A stretch of 64,000 bases of DNA from Sphingobium aromaticiconvertens. GTDB taxonomy: Bacteria; Pseudomonadota; Alphaproteobacteria; Sphingomonadales; Sphingomonadaceae. The notes under the pieces were generated by a model. It saw only the letters and a list, made by a program, of their open reading frames with translations, did no database searches and was not told the DNA's origin. Location: the NCBI RefSeq assembly GCF_037154075.1, contig NZ_JBANRJ010000001.1:4645501-4709500 (forward strand), written 5' to 3'. Positions 23,675 to 31,618 of this stretch are shown here, piece after piece. The position numbers and the translations under genes are program-made. Numbering within the stretch: the first letter of the stretch is position 1; the number at the start of each line of letters is the position of its first letter.

Positions 23675-24949
23675 CTAATCCTCCGCGGGCACCAGCCTGG
23701 GCTGCATCAGGTGAATGAACGCCAGCGCCACCAGATAGGCCGACCCGCACACCACAAACAGCGGCGCATAGCCAAGACCATGGTCCAGCGACCAGCCTGC
23801 AAATTCGATGATCCCCGTCCCCGTCAGATTTCCGCCAATCGCGCCCAGCGCGATGACCGTGGCGATCCGACGGGTGGGGATGATCTCCGTCGCCATGCCG
23901 AAAATATTGGTGGAAAAGCCCTGATGCGCGAACAATCCCAACCCGATGAAGAGCGCCGCGATCCACGGGCTTGACGCCGTCATCGCCAGCGGCATGACCA
24001 GCACGATCAGCGCAAAGGCCAGCATCGCGCCCTTGCGCGCGGCGTTGACCGACAGGCCGCGCAGCAGAAGCGCCGGGAACAATGCCCCGCTGCTCACTGC
24101 CCCCAAGGCCGCCAGCGTGAAGATGATCGCGATCGGCCAGCCCAGCGCGCCCTGGCTCAACCCGAACTGCCGCGCGAAGAAATCTGGGGTCCAGAACAGC
24201 ACGAACCACCAGACCAGATCGGTGAGCGCCTTGGCCCCCACCACAGTCCAACTGCGCCGGTCGGACAGGATCGCCCGCCACTCGACCTTACCCCGCGTCG
24301 TCGCCGTCTGCCCCGCTATGGGCGTCAGCTTGCGCGTATTCCACTGCCACAGGATCAGCCACACCAGCCCCAGCCCGCCGGTGACGATGAACGCCGCCTT
24401 CCAGCCAAAGGCGATGGCGAAGGGCGGGATCAGCAGCGGCGTCAGGATCGCGCCGATATTGGGCGCGGTGTTGATGATGCCGATGCCGATGGAACGCCGC
24501 TGGATCGGCAGGTAGATCGCTGCCGTCTTCATCGCGGCGGGCGTGTTCACCGACTCCGCCGTCGCCAACACGGCGCGCGCGATCACGAATTGCTGTACGG
24601 TGGAGGCCAGTGCATGCGCCATGCCCGCCAGACTCCAGATTGCGACCGCAAAACCATAAGCGAACCGCACGCCGAACCGATCGACGAACCAGCCCACGCC
24701 CAGCAGCGAGGCCGCCGCCGCCAACTGGAAGATCGACCCCAGATGCGCGAATTGCTGGTCGGTCCAGTGGAACTCCGCCTCCAGCATCGGTTTCAACAGC
24801 GCCAGCACCTGCCGGTCGACATAGTTAAGCGCCGTCGCCAGAAAGATAAGGCCGATCAGCATATTCTGCGCACGCACCGCGCCCGGCTCGACTGCAGGCT
24901 GCGAGAGCGCTGACGGCGGTGATGTTGGGGATTCTGGCAACAAGGTCAT
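23675..24949 (-). CDS. MFS transporter, ACS family, likely SQ or SQ-glycoside importer
   Basis: A 424-residue inner-membrane protein with about 12 helices and the anion:cation symporter family pattern (LNYVDRQVLALLKP near the first helix; GVGWFVDRFGVRF in the first loop). Relatives carry hexuronates and similar sugar acids. The anionic sugar sulfoquinovose fits this type of substrate, and the gene shares the LacI operator region with yeiH. It would replace the ABC importer or YihO-type carrier of other SQ pathways. The start at 24949 has GGGAGAG upstream; a GTG at 24964 is less likely. Confidence 0.85.
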   Translation of the reverse strand: MTLLPESPTSPPSALSQPAVEPGAVRAQNMLIGLIFLATALNYVDRQVLALLKPMLEAEFHWTDQQFAHLGSIFQLAAAASLLGVGWFVDRFGVRFAYGFAVAIWSLAGMAHALASTVQQFVIARAVLATAESVNTPAAMKTAAIYLPIQRRSIGIGIINTAPNIGAILTPLLIPPFAIAFGWKAAFIVTGGLGLVWLILWQWNTRKLTPIAGQTATTRGKVEWRAILSDRRSWTVVGAKALTDLVWWFVLFWTPDFFARQFGLSQGALGWPIAIIFTLAALGAVSSGALFPALLLRGLSVNAARKGAMLAFALIVLVMPLAMTASSPWIAALFIGLGLFAHQGFSTNIFGMATEIIPTRRIATVIALGAIGGNLTGTGIIEFAGWSLDHGLGYAPLFVVCGSAYLVALAFIHLMQPRLVPAED

Positions 24950-25060
24950 GCATCGCTCTCCCACAGATCGTCGCTTGAGATCGACGACATTTTATGGCCC
25001 TATTTTGCGGGCGCGCACGCAAAGCTCTTGCTCCATTGCGCGCATCGCCATACACGTCGA

Positions 25061-25079
25061 TATGACACCGCAGGACATA
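25061..25079. promoter_or_regulatory. LacI-type operator 2 (MFS / yeiH-glpD-glpK)
   Basis: TATGACACCGCAGGACATA matches operator 1 at 17 of 19 positions, and the two bases before it (GA) also match. It lies 47 bases before the YeiH-type start and 112 before the MFS start. This links export and glycerol genes to the sulfoquinovose regulator. Confidence 0.8.
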
Positions 25080-25125
25080 CAGCAAGTATCTTCCGCAAGG
25101 TGCAGGACTAAAGGGGCGAGGACAG

Positions 25126-26193
25126 GTGAGCGCAGATCATGCCGGCGACCTTTATGGTGAAATGTTCCTGGCCGACCAGATCGGCCCGGCGCCGTCGCGC
25201 AGTCGCCTCGACAACTGGAAACTTCTCTGGCCCGGTATCGCCATCTGCGGCATCGCCAGCATCGCGGCGGCCTGGCTTTCTGAACATTATGGCGCACCGA
25301 TCATCCTCATGGGCCTGCTCATCGGCCTCTCATTGAACTTCGTGACCAGTGAGGCACGGACGCATCCCGGCCTCGACTTCGCGTCAAAGACCTGCCTGCG
25401 CTGGGGCATCGTCGTCCTCGGCACGCAAGTCACCATCGCCCAGATCGGAGGGCTTGGCCCTATCCCCTTCCTGGCCTTGCTGTTGGTGATGGCAGGCGCG
25501 ATGGGCGCGGCCCTGCTGGTCGCGCGGTTGACCGGCCAGAGCGCCGCCCTCGGCCTGCTTGCGGGTGGGGCGACCGCCATCTGCGGCGCGTCAGCCGCGC
25601 TCGCTTTGTTCGGCGTGCTCGGCGGCCGACGCATCAGCCAGGGGCAGTTCGCCCTGACGCTGGTCGTCATCTCGCTCGCCAGCGCGCTGGCCATGTCCTT
25701 CTATCCACCACTCGCAGGCCTGCTCCATCTGGACGACCGGCAGGCAGGCTTTCTGATCGGCGCGTCAATCCATGACGTCGCGCAGGCGATCGGCGGGGGC
25801 TATGCCTATTCCGATACGGCAGGCAGCTATGCCACCATCGTCAAACTGTCCCGCGTCGCCCTGCTCGCCCCGGTCGTCGCGATCGTGTCGGTGCTGGTCG
25901 CCGATGACGGTGCGTCGGGGCGTAGCTGGATCAGGAAACTCGCCATGCCCTGGTTCATCACCCTGTTTCTGGCGGTGGTGGTGCTGAACTCGCTCGTCGC
26001 CGTGCCGGCGCCGGTCGCCCATATCAGCCTGATCCTGTCGAAAGCGCTGCTGCTGCTGGCTGTCACCGCAACCGCAATGCGCTCGCGCCTCGACCTCATC
26101 ATGCAGATGGGCTGGCGCGCGGCGATGCCTGTGGTTGCGGCGACCATTGCCTCCTTGCTCGTCGCGACGGCGTTCAGCATGATGATCCTGTGA
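25126..26193 (+). CDS. YeiH-family putative sulfate exporter
   Basis: A 355-residue membrane protein with about 10 hydrophobic helices. Family segments include GIVVLGTQVTIAQIGGLG, GGATAICGASAALALFG and IGASIHDVAQAIGGGY. The family is annotated as putative sulfate export, and its members often lie near sulfonate or sulfur genes, but direct proof of transport is thin. Here it could remove sulfate or sulfite made during sulfoquinovose breakdown. GTG start at 25126 with GAGGACAG upstream. The stop overlaps the glpD GTG start, so it is the first gene of a yeiH-glpD-glpK operon behind operator 2. Confidence 0.85.
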   Translation: MSADHAGDLYGEMFLADQIGPAPSRSRLDNWKLLWPGIAICGIASIAAAWLSEHYGAPIILMGLLIGLSLNFVTSEARTHPGLDFASKTCLRWGIVVLGTQVTIAQIGGLGPIPFLALLLVMAGAMGAALLVARLTGQSAALGLLAGGATAICGASAALALFGVLGGRRISQGQFALTLVVISLASALAMSFYPPLAGLLHLDDRQAGFLIGASIHDVAQAIGGGYAYSDTAGSYATIVKLSRVALLAPVVAIVSVLVADDGASGRSWIRKLAMPWFITLFLAVVVLNSLVAVPAPVAHISLILSKALLLLAVTATAMRSRLDLIMQMGWRAAMPVVAATIASLLVATAFSMMIL

Positions 26194-27686
26194 AAAACGG
26201 TATGAACGACCCCCTTTACGATATCGCGATCATCGGCGGCGGCGTGAATGGCTGCGGCATCGCCCGCGACGCGACGGGTCGGGGCGCGCAAGTCTTGCTG
26301 CTGGAAAAGGGCGATCTGGCGAGCGGCACCTCCTCGGCCTCGACCAAGCTCATCCATGGCGGCCTGCGCTATCTTGAACATTATGAGTTCGGTCTGGTGC
26401 GCGAATCCTTGTCCGAACGCGAACGGCTCTGGGCCATAGCCCCGCACATCATCGGGCCGATGCGCTTCGTTCTGCCGCTTGTGAAGGGGTTGCGCCCCCG
26501 CTGGCTATTGCGCCTCGGCCTGTTCCTCTACGACCATATCGGCGGTCGCAAAGCCCTGCCCGCCACCCGGTCAATCGACCTCCATAGCCATGAGGCAGGC
26601 AAGGCGCTCAAGCCCGGCTTCGGCCCCGCCTTCGTCTATTCGGACGGCTGGGTGGACGATGCGCGCCTCGTCATCCTCAACGCCCGCGACGCTGCCGACC
26701 GGGGTGCTACCATCCGCACCCGCACCCCCGTCGATCGCATCGAACGGATCGGCGGCGAATGGCTGATCCACAGCGGCGCGGACAACTACCGCGCCAAAGC
26801 CATCGTAAACGCCGCCGGTCCCTCGGTCCTCGACCTGCTCGGCCGCGCGGGCCAACCCACCGACCGCAAAATCCGGTTGGTGCGCGGCTCGCACATCGTC
26901 GTACCGCGCCTGTTCGACCACCCCTACGCCTATTTCTTCCAGATCCCCGATGGCCGCATCTTCTTCGCCATTCCCTATCATCATGACTTCACCCTGATCG
27001 GCACCACCGACCGCGACCATCACGGTCCTTTAAGCGATGTGCATGCAAGCGCGGAGGAAATCGCCTATCTCTGCGACGCTGCCAACGCCTATTTCGCCAA
27101 GGCCATTACGCCTGCCGATGTGGTGTGGACCTATTCCGGCGTCCGCCCGCTGATCGACGATGGCTCAGGCAAACCCGAGGCGGCCACGCGCGGCTATAGT
27201 TTCGAGCTGGACCTGAACGATGATGGCAACGCCCCGCTTCTCTCCATCTTCGGCGGCAAGATCACCACCTATCGCCATCTGGCCAAGGATGCGGTGGAGA
27301 AGCTCAAGCCTCATATCGACGCGTTGACCGGCGATGACTGGACCGCCACCGCTCCGCTTCCTGGTGGCGATTTCCCGATAGATGGTATCGACAGGCTGAA
27401 GGCGGACCTTGCCCGCGCTTACCCTTTCCTCGCACCCAATAGCCTCGACCGCATCGCCCGCGCCTATGGCACCCGTGCTCAGGTCTGGCTGGACAAGGCG
27501 ACCGACGCCGCAATGCTGGGCCAGGATTTCGGCTACGGCCTCAGCGCCGCCGAAGTCGATTATCTGACCGCGCAGGAATGGGCGACAACCGCCGACGACA
27601 TCCTCTGGCGGCGGACAAAACTTGGCCTGCGCCTTGACGCCGCACAGGTCGAAACATTGAAAAACCATCTGGGTGAAGCGCTGTGA
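26190..27686 (+). CDS. glpD: Glycerol-3-phosphate dehydrogenase (FAD, aerobic)
   Basis: A 498-residue membrane-associated flavoenzyme. The FAD-binding motif DIAIIGGGVNGCGIARDA and the GlpD signature TKLIHGGLRYLEHYEF are at the N-terminus. It oxidises glycerol 3-phosphate to dihydroxyacetone phosphate and feeds electrons to quinone. The GTG at 26190 overlaps the YeiH stop; an ATG at 26202 is the alternative. It overlaps glpK downstream. In this locus it would use glycerol released from sulfoquinovosyl glycerol. Confidence 0.95.
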   Translation: MKNGMNDPLYDIAIIGGGVNGCGIARDATGRGAQVLLLEKGDLASGTSSASTKLIHGGLRYLEHYEFGLVRESLSERERLWAIAPHIIGPMRFVLPLVKGLRPRWLLRLGLFLYDHIGGRKALPATRSIDLHSHEAGKALKPGFGPAFVYSDGWVDDARLVILNARDAADRGATIRTRTPVDRIERIGGEWLIHSGADNYRAKAIVNAAGPSVLDLLGRAGQPTDRKIRLVRGSHIVVPRLFDHPYAYFFQIPDGRIFFAIPYHHDFTLIGTTDRDHHGPLSDVHASAEEIAYLCDAANAYFAKAITPADVVWTYSGVRPLIDDGSGKPEAATRGYSFELDLNDDGNAPLLSIFGGKITTYRHLAKDAVEKLKPHIDALTGDDWTATAPLPGGDFPIDGIDRLKADLARAYPFLAPNSLDRIARAYGTRAQVWLDKATDAAMLGQDFGYGLSAAEVDYLTAQEWATTADDILWRRTKLGLRLDAAQVETLKNHLGEAL

Positions 27687-29152
27687 GCGGACAATATATC
27701 CTGGTCCTCGACGAAGGGACCACCTCCACCCGGGCCATTGTCTATGCGCCCGATGGCGCGATCCTGCACATCGCCCAGCAAGAACTGACCCAATATTATC
27801 CCCATCCCGGTCATGTCGAACATGACGCCGCCGAAATCTGGAACAAGACGCTGGCCTGCGCGCGGCAGGTGATCGCGCAAGCGGGCGGTGCCGACCGCAT
27901 CGCCGCGCTAGGCATCACCAACCAGCGCGAAACGGTTGTCGCCTGGGACCGACAGACCGGCGAGCCGATCACCCGCGCCATCGTCTGGCAGGACCGCCGC
28001 ACCGCGCCCCGCTGCGTCGAACTGCGTGAGGCGGGGCATGAAGACATGCTCCAGACCCGCACTGGCCTGGTCATCGACCCCTATTTTTCGGGTACGAAGA
28101 TGCGCTGGATATTGGACAATGTCCCGCAAGCGCGCGCGCTGGGCGACCGGCTGGCGCTGGGCACGGTGGAAAGCTGGCTCGTCTGGAAGCTGACCGGCGG
28201 TCTCCACATCTCCGACGCCAGCAACGCCAGCCGCACCCAGTTGCTTGCCCTTGATGGCGCGGATTGGGACGAGGATCTGCTTGGCCTGTTCGGCGTGCCC
28301 CGCGCGGCGCTGCCTGCCATCGTCGACACATTGGGCGACCTTGGCCACTGCGACCCCGCCCTGCTGGGCGCAGCCATCCCGATTTGCGGCCTCGCGGGTG
28401 ACCAGCAATCGGCGACCATCGGCCAGCACTGCCTCAGCGTCGGTGATACGAAGGCAACCTTCGGCACCGGCGCGTTCATCCTCACCAATATGGGGGCGAC
28501 CCTCCCCCGCTCGTCCCACCGACTGCTCGGCACGATCCTGTGTCAGCAGGGAGGCCAGCGCACCTACGCGCTCGAAGGGTCGGTCTTCGTCGCGGGCAGC
28601 CTCATCAAATGGCTGCGCGACGAACTGGGCGTCATCCGCACGGCGGGCGAGAGCGAACAACTCGCCCGCGCCGTGCATGACAATGGCGGCGTCCTCTTCC
28701 TCCCCGCCCTCGCGGGTCTGGGCGCACCGCATTGGCGCCCGGATGCAAAGGGCGTCCTCACCGGTCTGACGCAAGGCACGAGCCGCGCGCATATCGTCCG
28801 TGCAGCGATGGAATCGCTCGCCCACCAGTGCCACGACCTGCAATCCGCTTTCGCCGCCGATGGCGCGGGCTGGACAATGCTGCGAATTGACGGCGGCATG
28901 AGCGCCAATAACTGGATGGCGCAGGATCTGGCCGATATTCTCGCCCTGCCCGTCGAGCGCCCCGCCGATACCGAGACGACCGCGCTCGGCGCCGCTATGC
29001 TCGCGGGCGTCGGCGCGGGCCTCTACGCCTCGCTGGAGGACGCCATCGCCATGCGGGGCACCGTGACGCATTTCACCCCGAACATGCAGGAAAGCGTCCG
29101 CACGGACCGCATCGCCCTGTGGCAAGATGGCCTGCGCCGCCATATCGGCTGA
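27683..29152 (+). CDS. glpK: Glycerol kinase
   Basis: A 489-residue FGGY-family kinase. It begins QYILVLDEGTTSTRAIVY (phosphate-binding loop) and contains GITNQRETVVAWDRQTGEPI and, near residues 400-415, MLRIDGGMSANNWMAQ. It phosphorylates glycerol to glycerol 3-phosphate with ATP. The GTG start overlaps the glpD stop (GTGA), so the two are translationally coupled. No glycerol facilitator gene is next to it, which fits glycerol being made inside the cell from an SQ glycoside. Confidence 0.96.
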   Translation: MSGQYILVLDEGTTSTRAIVYAPDGAILHIAQQELTQYYPHPGHVEHDAAEIWNKTLACARQVIAQAGGADRIAALGITNQRETVVAWDRQTGEPITRAIVWQDRRTAPRCVELREAGHEDMLQTRTGLVIDPYFSGTKMRWILDNVPQARALGDRLALGTVESWLVWKLTGGLHISDASNASRTQLLALDGADWDEDLLGLFGVPRAALPAIVDTLGDLGHCDPALLGAAIPICGLAGDQQSATIGQHCLSVGDTKATFGTGAFILTNMGATLPRSSHRLLGTILCQQGGQRTYALEGSVFVAGSLIKWLRDELGVIRTAGESEQLARAVHDNGGVLFLPALAGLGAPHWRPDAKGVLTGLTQGTSRAHIVRAAMESLAHQCHDLQSAFAADGAGWTMLRIDGGMSANNWMAQDLADILALPVERPADTETTALGAAMLAGVGAGLYASLEDAIAMRGTVTHFTPNMQESVRTDRIALWQDGLRRHIG

Positions 29153-29194
29153 ACAGCCTTTATCCCCGCGACGTGCATCGCTAGGGTCCGCCCC

Positions 29195-29767
29195 ATGCGA
29201 ACACTCCGAAGAACGGCCCGTACCGCCAGCGCCGCGACAGCCCTGTTGATCCTGTCCGCCTGCGCCGGCGGTAATTTCCGTCCCGTCAGCGACACGCCCG
29301 TAAAGATCGGCCGCCCCTATGCAGTACGGGGCACCACTTATGTGCCCGCCGCCGACCCTACTTATGACATGCTGGGTTATGCCAGCTGGTATGGCAGCGA
29401 GTCCGGCAACCGCACCGCCAATGGCGAGAAGTTTCATCCGGCCTGGATCACCGCCGCGCACACAACGCTGCCGCTGCCCACCTATGTCGAAGTCACCGCG
29501 CTGGAAACGGGCCGCCGCATCATCGTCCGCATCAACGACCGTGGCCCCTTCGCCCGCAACGGACGCATCATCGACCTGTCCCGCGGAGCCGCCGAACAGC
29601 TAGGCATCCGCGCCCGCGGCCACGCCCCCGTGCGCGTCCGCAACATCGACCCATCAGAAAAGGACCGCAAACGCCTCCGCAAAGGCAAACCGGCCCGCGA
29701 CTTGCCCCCGGTGAAAGAGAAGACTCTGCAAAATCTGCGGACACAGCTGACAGCGTCAGGTAATTAA
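29195..29767 (+). CDS. RlpA-like septal/peptidoglycan lipoprotein
   Basis: A 190-residue lipoprotein: signal MRTLRRTARTASAATALLIL with lipobox LSAC, then a double-psi beta-barrel domain (GYASWYGSESGNRTANGEKF, INDRGPFARNGRIIDLS). RlpA proteins cut naked glycan strands or organise the septum. The C-terminal SPOR domain of E. coli RlpA is missing; a basic tail is found instead. It begins 42 bases after glpK, but with no functional link. Confidence 0.9.
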   Translation: MRTLRRTARTASAATALLILSACAGGNFRPVSDTPVKIGRPYAVRGTTYVPAADPTYDMLGYASWYGSESGNRTANGEKFHPAWITAAHTTLPLPTYVEVTALETGRRIIVRINDRGPFARNGRIIDLSRGAAEQLGIRARGHAPVRVRNIDPSEKDRKRLRKGKPARDLPPVKEKTLQNLRTQLTASGN

Positions 29768-29780
29768 AAACGGCGCAGCC

Positions 29781-30308
29781 TCACCCAAAAGCTGGCCCCG
29801 CCAGCCCACGCGCATGATCCCGTACCCCGCTCGCCCACGCTTCAGTCGCATCCGCAAAGCCCATTGCATCGCGCGCATAAAGCGCCCGGATCGCCACTTC
29901 ATACCCCGTCCGATCGCCCGCCATCGCCGTCATGAAATGATAGGCCGCATCCATCGCCGCGCGGGGCGTGGTGCTGCCTGCCTCCGCCTTGCGCGCCGCC
30001 TCGACCAGCTTGCGGAGGGTCGCGGATGCTCCCCCCGGTTGCGCCGCCAGCCAGTCCCAGTGCCGTGGCAGCAGCGTCACCTCGCGCGGTTGCACGCCCA
30101 GCTTGGGGCGTCCTCGCCCGCGCGGCGCCTCGTCGGACGCCCGCGCATCGCCGCGCAGGTCAATATCCACCTGCTTGCCCGTCGCATCGTCGAACAGCAG
30201 AACATTCTGTGCGCCATCTCCCAGCGCCAGCACCGCCGCGCGCACTTCAACCTCATCGCCGGTGCCGATCCAGATATCGCCTGCAAAGGCCGTCAAAGTC
30301 CGTAGCAT
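29781..30308 (-). CDS. DUF2239 family protein
   Basis: A 175-residue protein with the DUF2239 pattern: DDATGKQVDIDLRG in the first half, GRGRPKLGVQPREVTLLPRHWDWLAAQPGGASATLRKLVEAAR in the middle. The GRGRPKLGV...ATLRKLV part looks like a short DNA-binding or antitoxin-type segment. The function is unknown. The promoter region carries CCGGGTA half-sites (30337-30380), which suggests control by itself or by an unlinked regulator. Confidence 0.85.
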   Translation of the reverse strand: MLRTLTAFAGDIWIGTGDEVEVRAAVLALGDGAQNVLLFDDATGKQVDIDLRGDARASDEAPRGRGRPKLGVQPREVTLLPRHWDWLAAQPGGASATLRKLVEAARKAEAGSTTPRAAMDAAYHFMTAMAGDRTGYEVAIRALYARDAMGFADATEAWASGVRDHARGLAGPAFG

Positions 30309-30336
30309 GTCAGATCTCCTCTGACACAGTATTTAT

Positions 30337-30380
30337 TACCCGGATTTTATTAAGTCAATATATCCGGGTATAATTACCCG
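30337..30380 (-). promoter_or_regulatory. Promoter and repeated CCGGGTA sites upstream of DUF2239 gene
   Basis: TACCCGGAT (30337-30345) and ATCCGGGTA (30362-30370) form a perfect inverted repeat, and TTACCCG (30374-30380) adds a third half-site. On the minus strand TTGACT lies between the arms, with TAAATA 17 bases later, a plausible -35/-10 pair. The half-sites bracket the -35 box, which is typical of repression. Confidence 0.6.
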
Positions 30381-31153
30381 ACATCGCGCAAATTGATCCA
30401 GGTCGGCGCATGGTCGCTCGCCTTCTCCCGCCCGCGAAAATCCTTGTCCACCTGCGCGTCGACCAGCCGATCGGCGGCAGCCGGACTAAGCAGCAAATGA
30501 TCGATGCGAAAGCCCGCATCCCGCGGCCAGGCATTCATCTGATAGTCCCAATAGGTCCATACGCCGCCCGCCGGATGGCGGCTCGCCAGCGCATCGGTCC
30601 ACCCGTCGCCCATCATCGCGCGATAGGCGGCGCGGCTTTCGGGCTGCATCAGCGCGTCATTCTCCATCGCCTTCACCGAATAAGTGTCGCGGTCGAACGG
30701 GATGACATTATAGTCCCCTGCCAGGATCGCGGGCACTTCCTCGCCCCAGATTTCCGCCGCGCGCGCGCGCAATCGCTTCATCCAGCGCAGCTTATAGTCG
30801 AATTTCGGCCCCGGCTGCGGATTGCCGTTGGGCAGGTAGATACTGGCGACGCGCACGCCCTTCACATCAGCTTCCAGATAGCGGCTATGCTCGTCTTCCG
30901 GTTCGCCCTCCAGCCCACGACGGACCTCCACCGGTACCTCGCCGCGCGCCAAAATCGCGACTCCGTTAAAGCCCTTTTGCCCGTGCCAGATCGCGCCATA
31001 GCCCGCCACCTCGATATCCTTCTCCGGGAAGGTTTCGTCAGACGTCTTGATTTCCTGAAGGCAGGCAATGTCGGGCCGTGTTTCCTCCAGCCATTCCACC
31101 AGACGCGGCAAGCGCGCCTTGATACCGTTGATATTGAAGGTGGCGATGCGCAT
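30374..31153 (-). CDS. xth: Exodeoxyribonuclease III
   Basis: A 259-residue AP endonuclease/3'-exonuclease of the ExoIII family. Catalytic segments are FNINGIK, CLQEIKT, ILAGDYNV and SDHAPTW. It acts in base-excision repair. ATG at 31153 is used; a TTG two codons upstream lies at a better distance from GGAGGAG and could be the real start. Its stop lies among the operator repeats of the DUF2239 gene. Confidence 0.95.
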   Translation of the reverse strand: MRIATFNINGIKARLPRLVEWLEETRPDIACLQEIKTSDETFPEKDIEVAGYGAIWHGQKGFNGVAILARGEVPVEVRRGLEGEPEDEHSRYLEADVKGVRVASIYLPNGNPQPGPKFDYKLRWMKRLRARAAEIWGEEVPAILAGDYNVIPFDRDTYSVKAMENDALMQPESRAAYRAMMGDGWTDALASRHPAGGVWTYWDYQMNAWPRDAGFRIDHLLLSPAAADRLVDAQVDKDFRGREKASDHAPTWINLRDVG

Positions 31154-31201
31154 GGCCAAATGGTCTCCTCCCCAGCATCCCTAGAGAGGTGAAGACAGAG
31201 A

Positions 31202-31528
31202 TCAAACCGAAAAGCTGGTCCCGCATCCACATCCGGCCGTGGCGTTAGGGTTCGTCACCTTGAACGCGGCCCCGCCAAGGTCGGAGACGAAATCAACCGC
31301 CGATCCGCGCACCAGGTCCAGGCTGACATCATCGACTACCAGCGTCACGCCATCGCGCTCGACCGCCAGATCGTCGCTTTCCACCATATCGGCCAAGCCG
31401 AACCGATACTGGAAGCCCGAACAGCCACCACCCTCAACCGCCAGACGCAGGATCGCGGGCTTGCCCTGTTTGGCGGCGATAGCGGCCACGCGAGCAGCGG
31501 CGGAAGGAGTCAGATCAATGTCGGCCAT
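31202..31528 (-). CDS. erpA: Iron-sulfur cluster insertion protein ErpA-like
   Basis: A 108-residue A-type carrier with the three conserved cysteines at 36, 100 and 102 (GGGCSGFQYRF and AGCGCGTSFSV). It passes Fe-S clusters to target enzymes. The full length and CGCG-type ending match ErpA/IscA proteins. It lies upstream of xth on the same strand. Confidence 0.92.
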   Translation of the reverse strand: MADIDLTPSAAARVAAIAAKQGKPAILRLAVEGGGCSGFQYRFGLADMVESDDLAVERDGVTLVVDDVSLDLVRGSAVDFVSDLGGAAFKVTNPNATAGCGCGTSFSV

Positions 31529-31550
31529 GCTGCTAAGATAGGGACAAGCA

Positions 31551-31584
31551 AAAGGCCCGGCAAGCCATAGGCTGCCGGACCTTT
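31551..31584 (-). terminator. Hairpin terminator after M23 peptidase gene
   Basis: On the minus strand AAAGGTCCGGCAGCC pairs with GGCTTGCCGGGCCTTT across a 3-base turn with two mismatches, and TTTTGC follows. It sits 35 bases after the peptidase stop and before erpA. Confidence 0.75.
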
Positions 31585-31618
31585 GGAAACTTCGAGAAAA
31601 GCGTCGAAAATATCGGCC

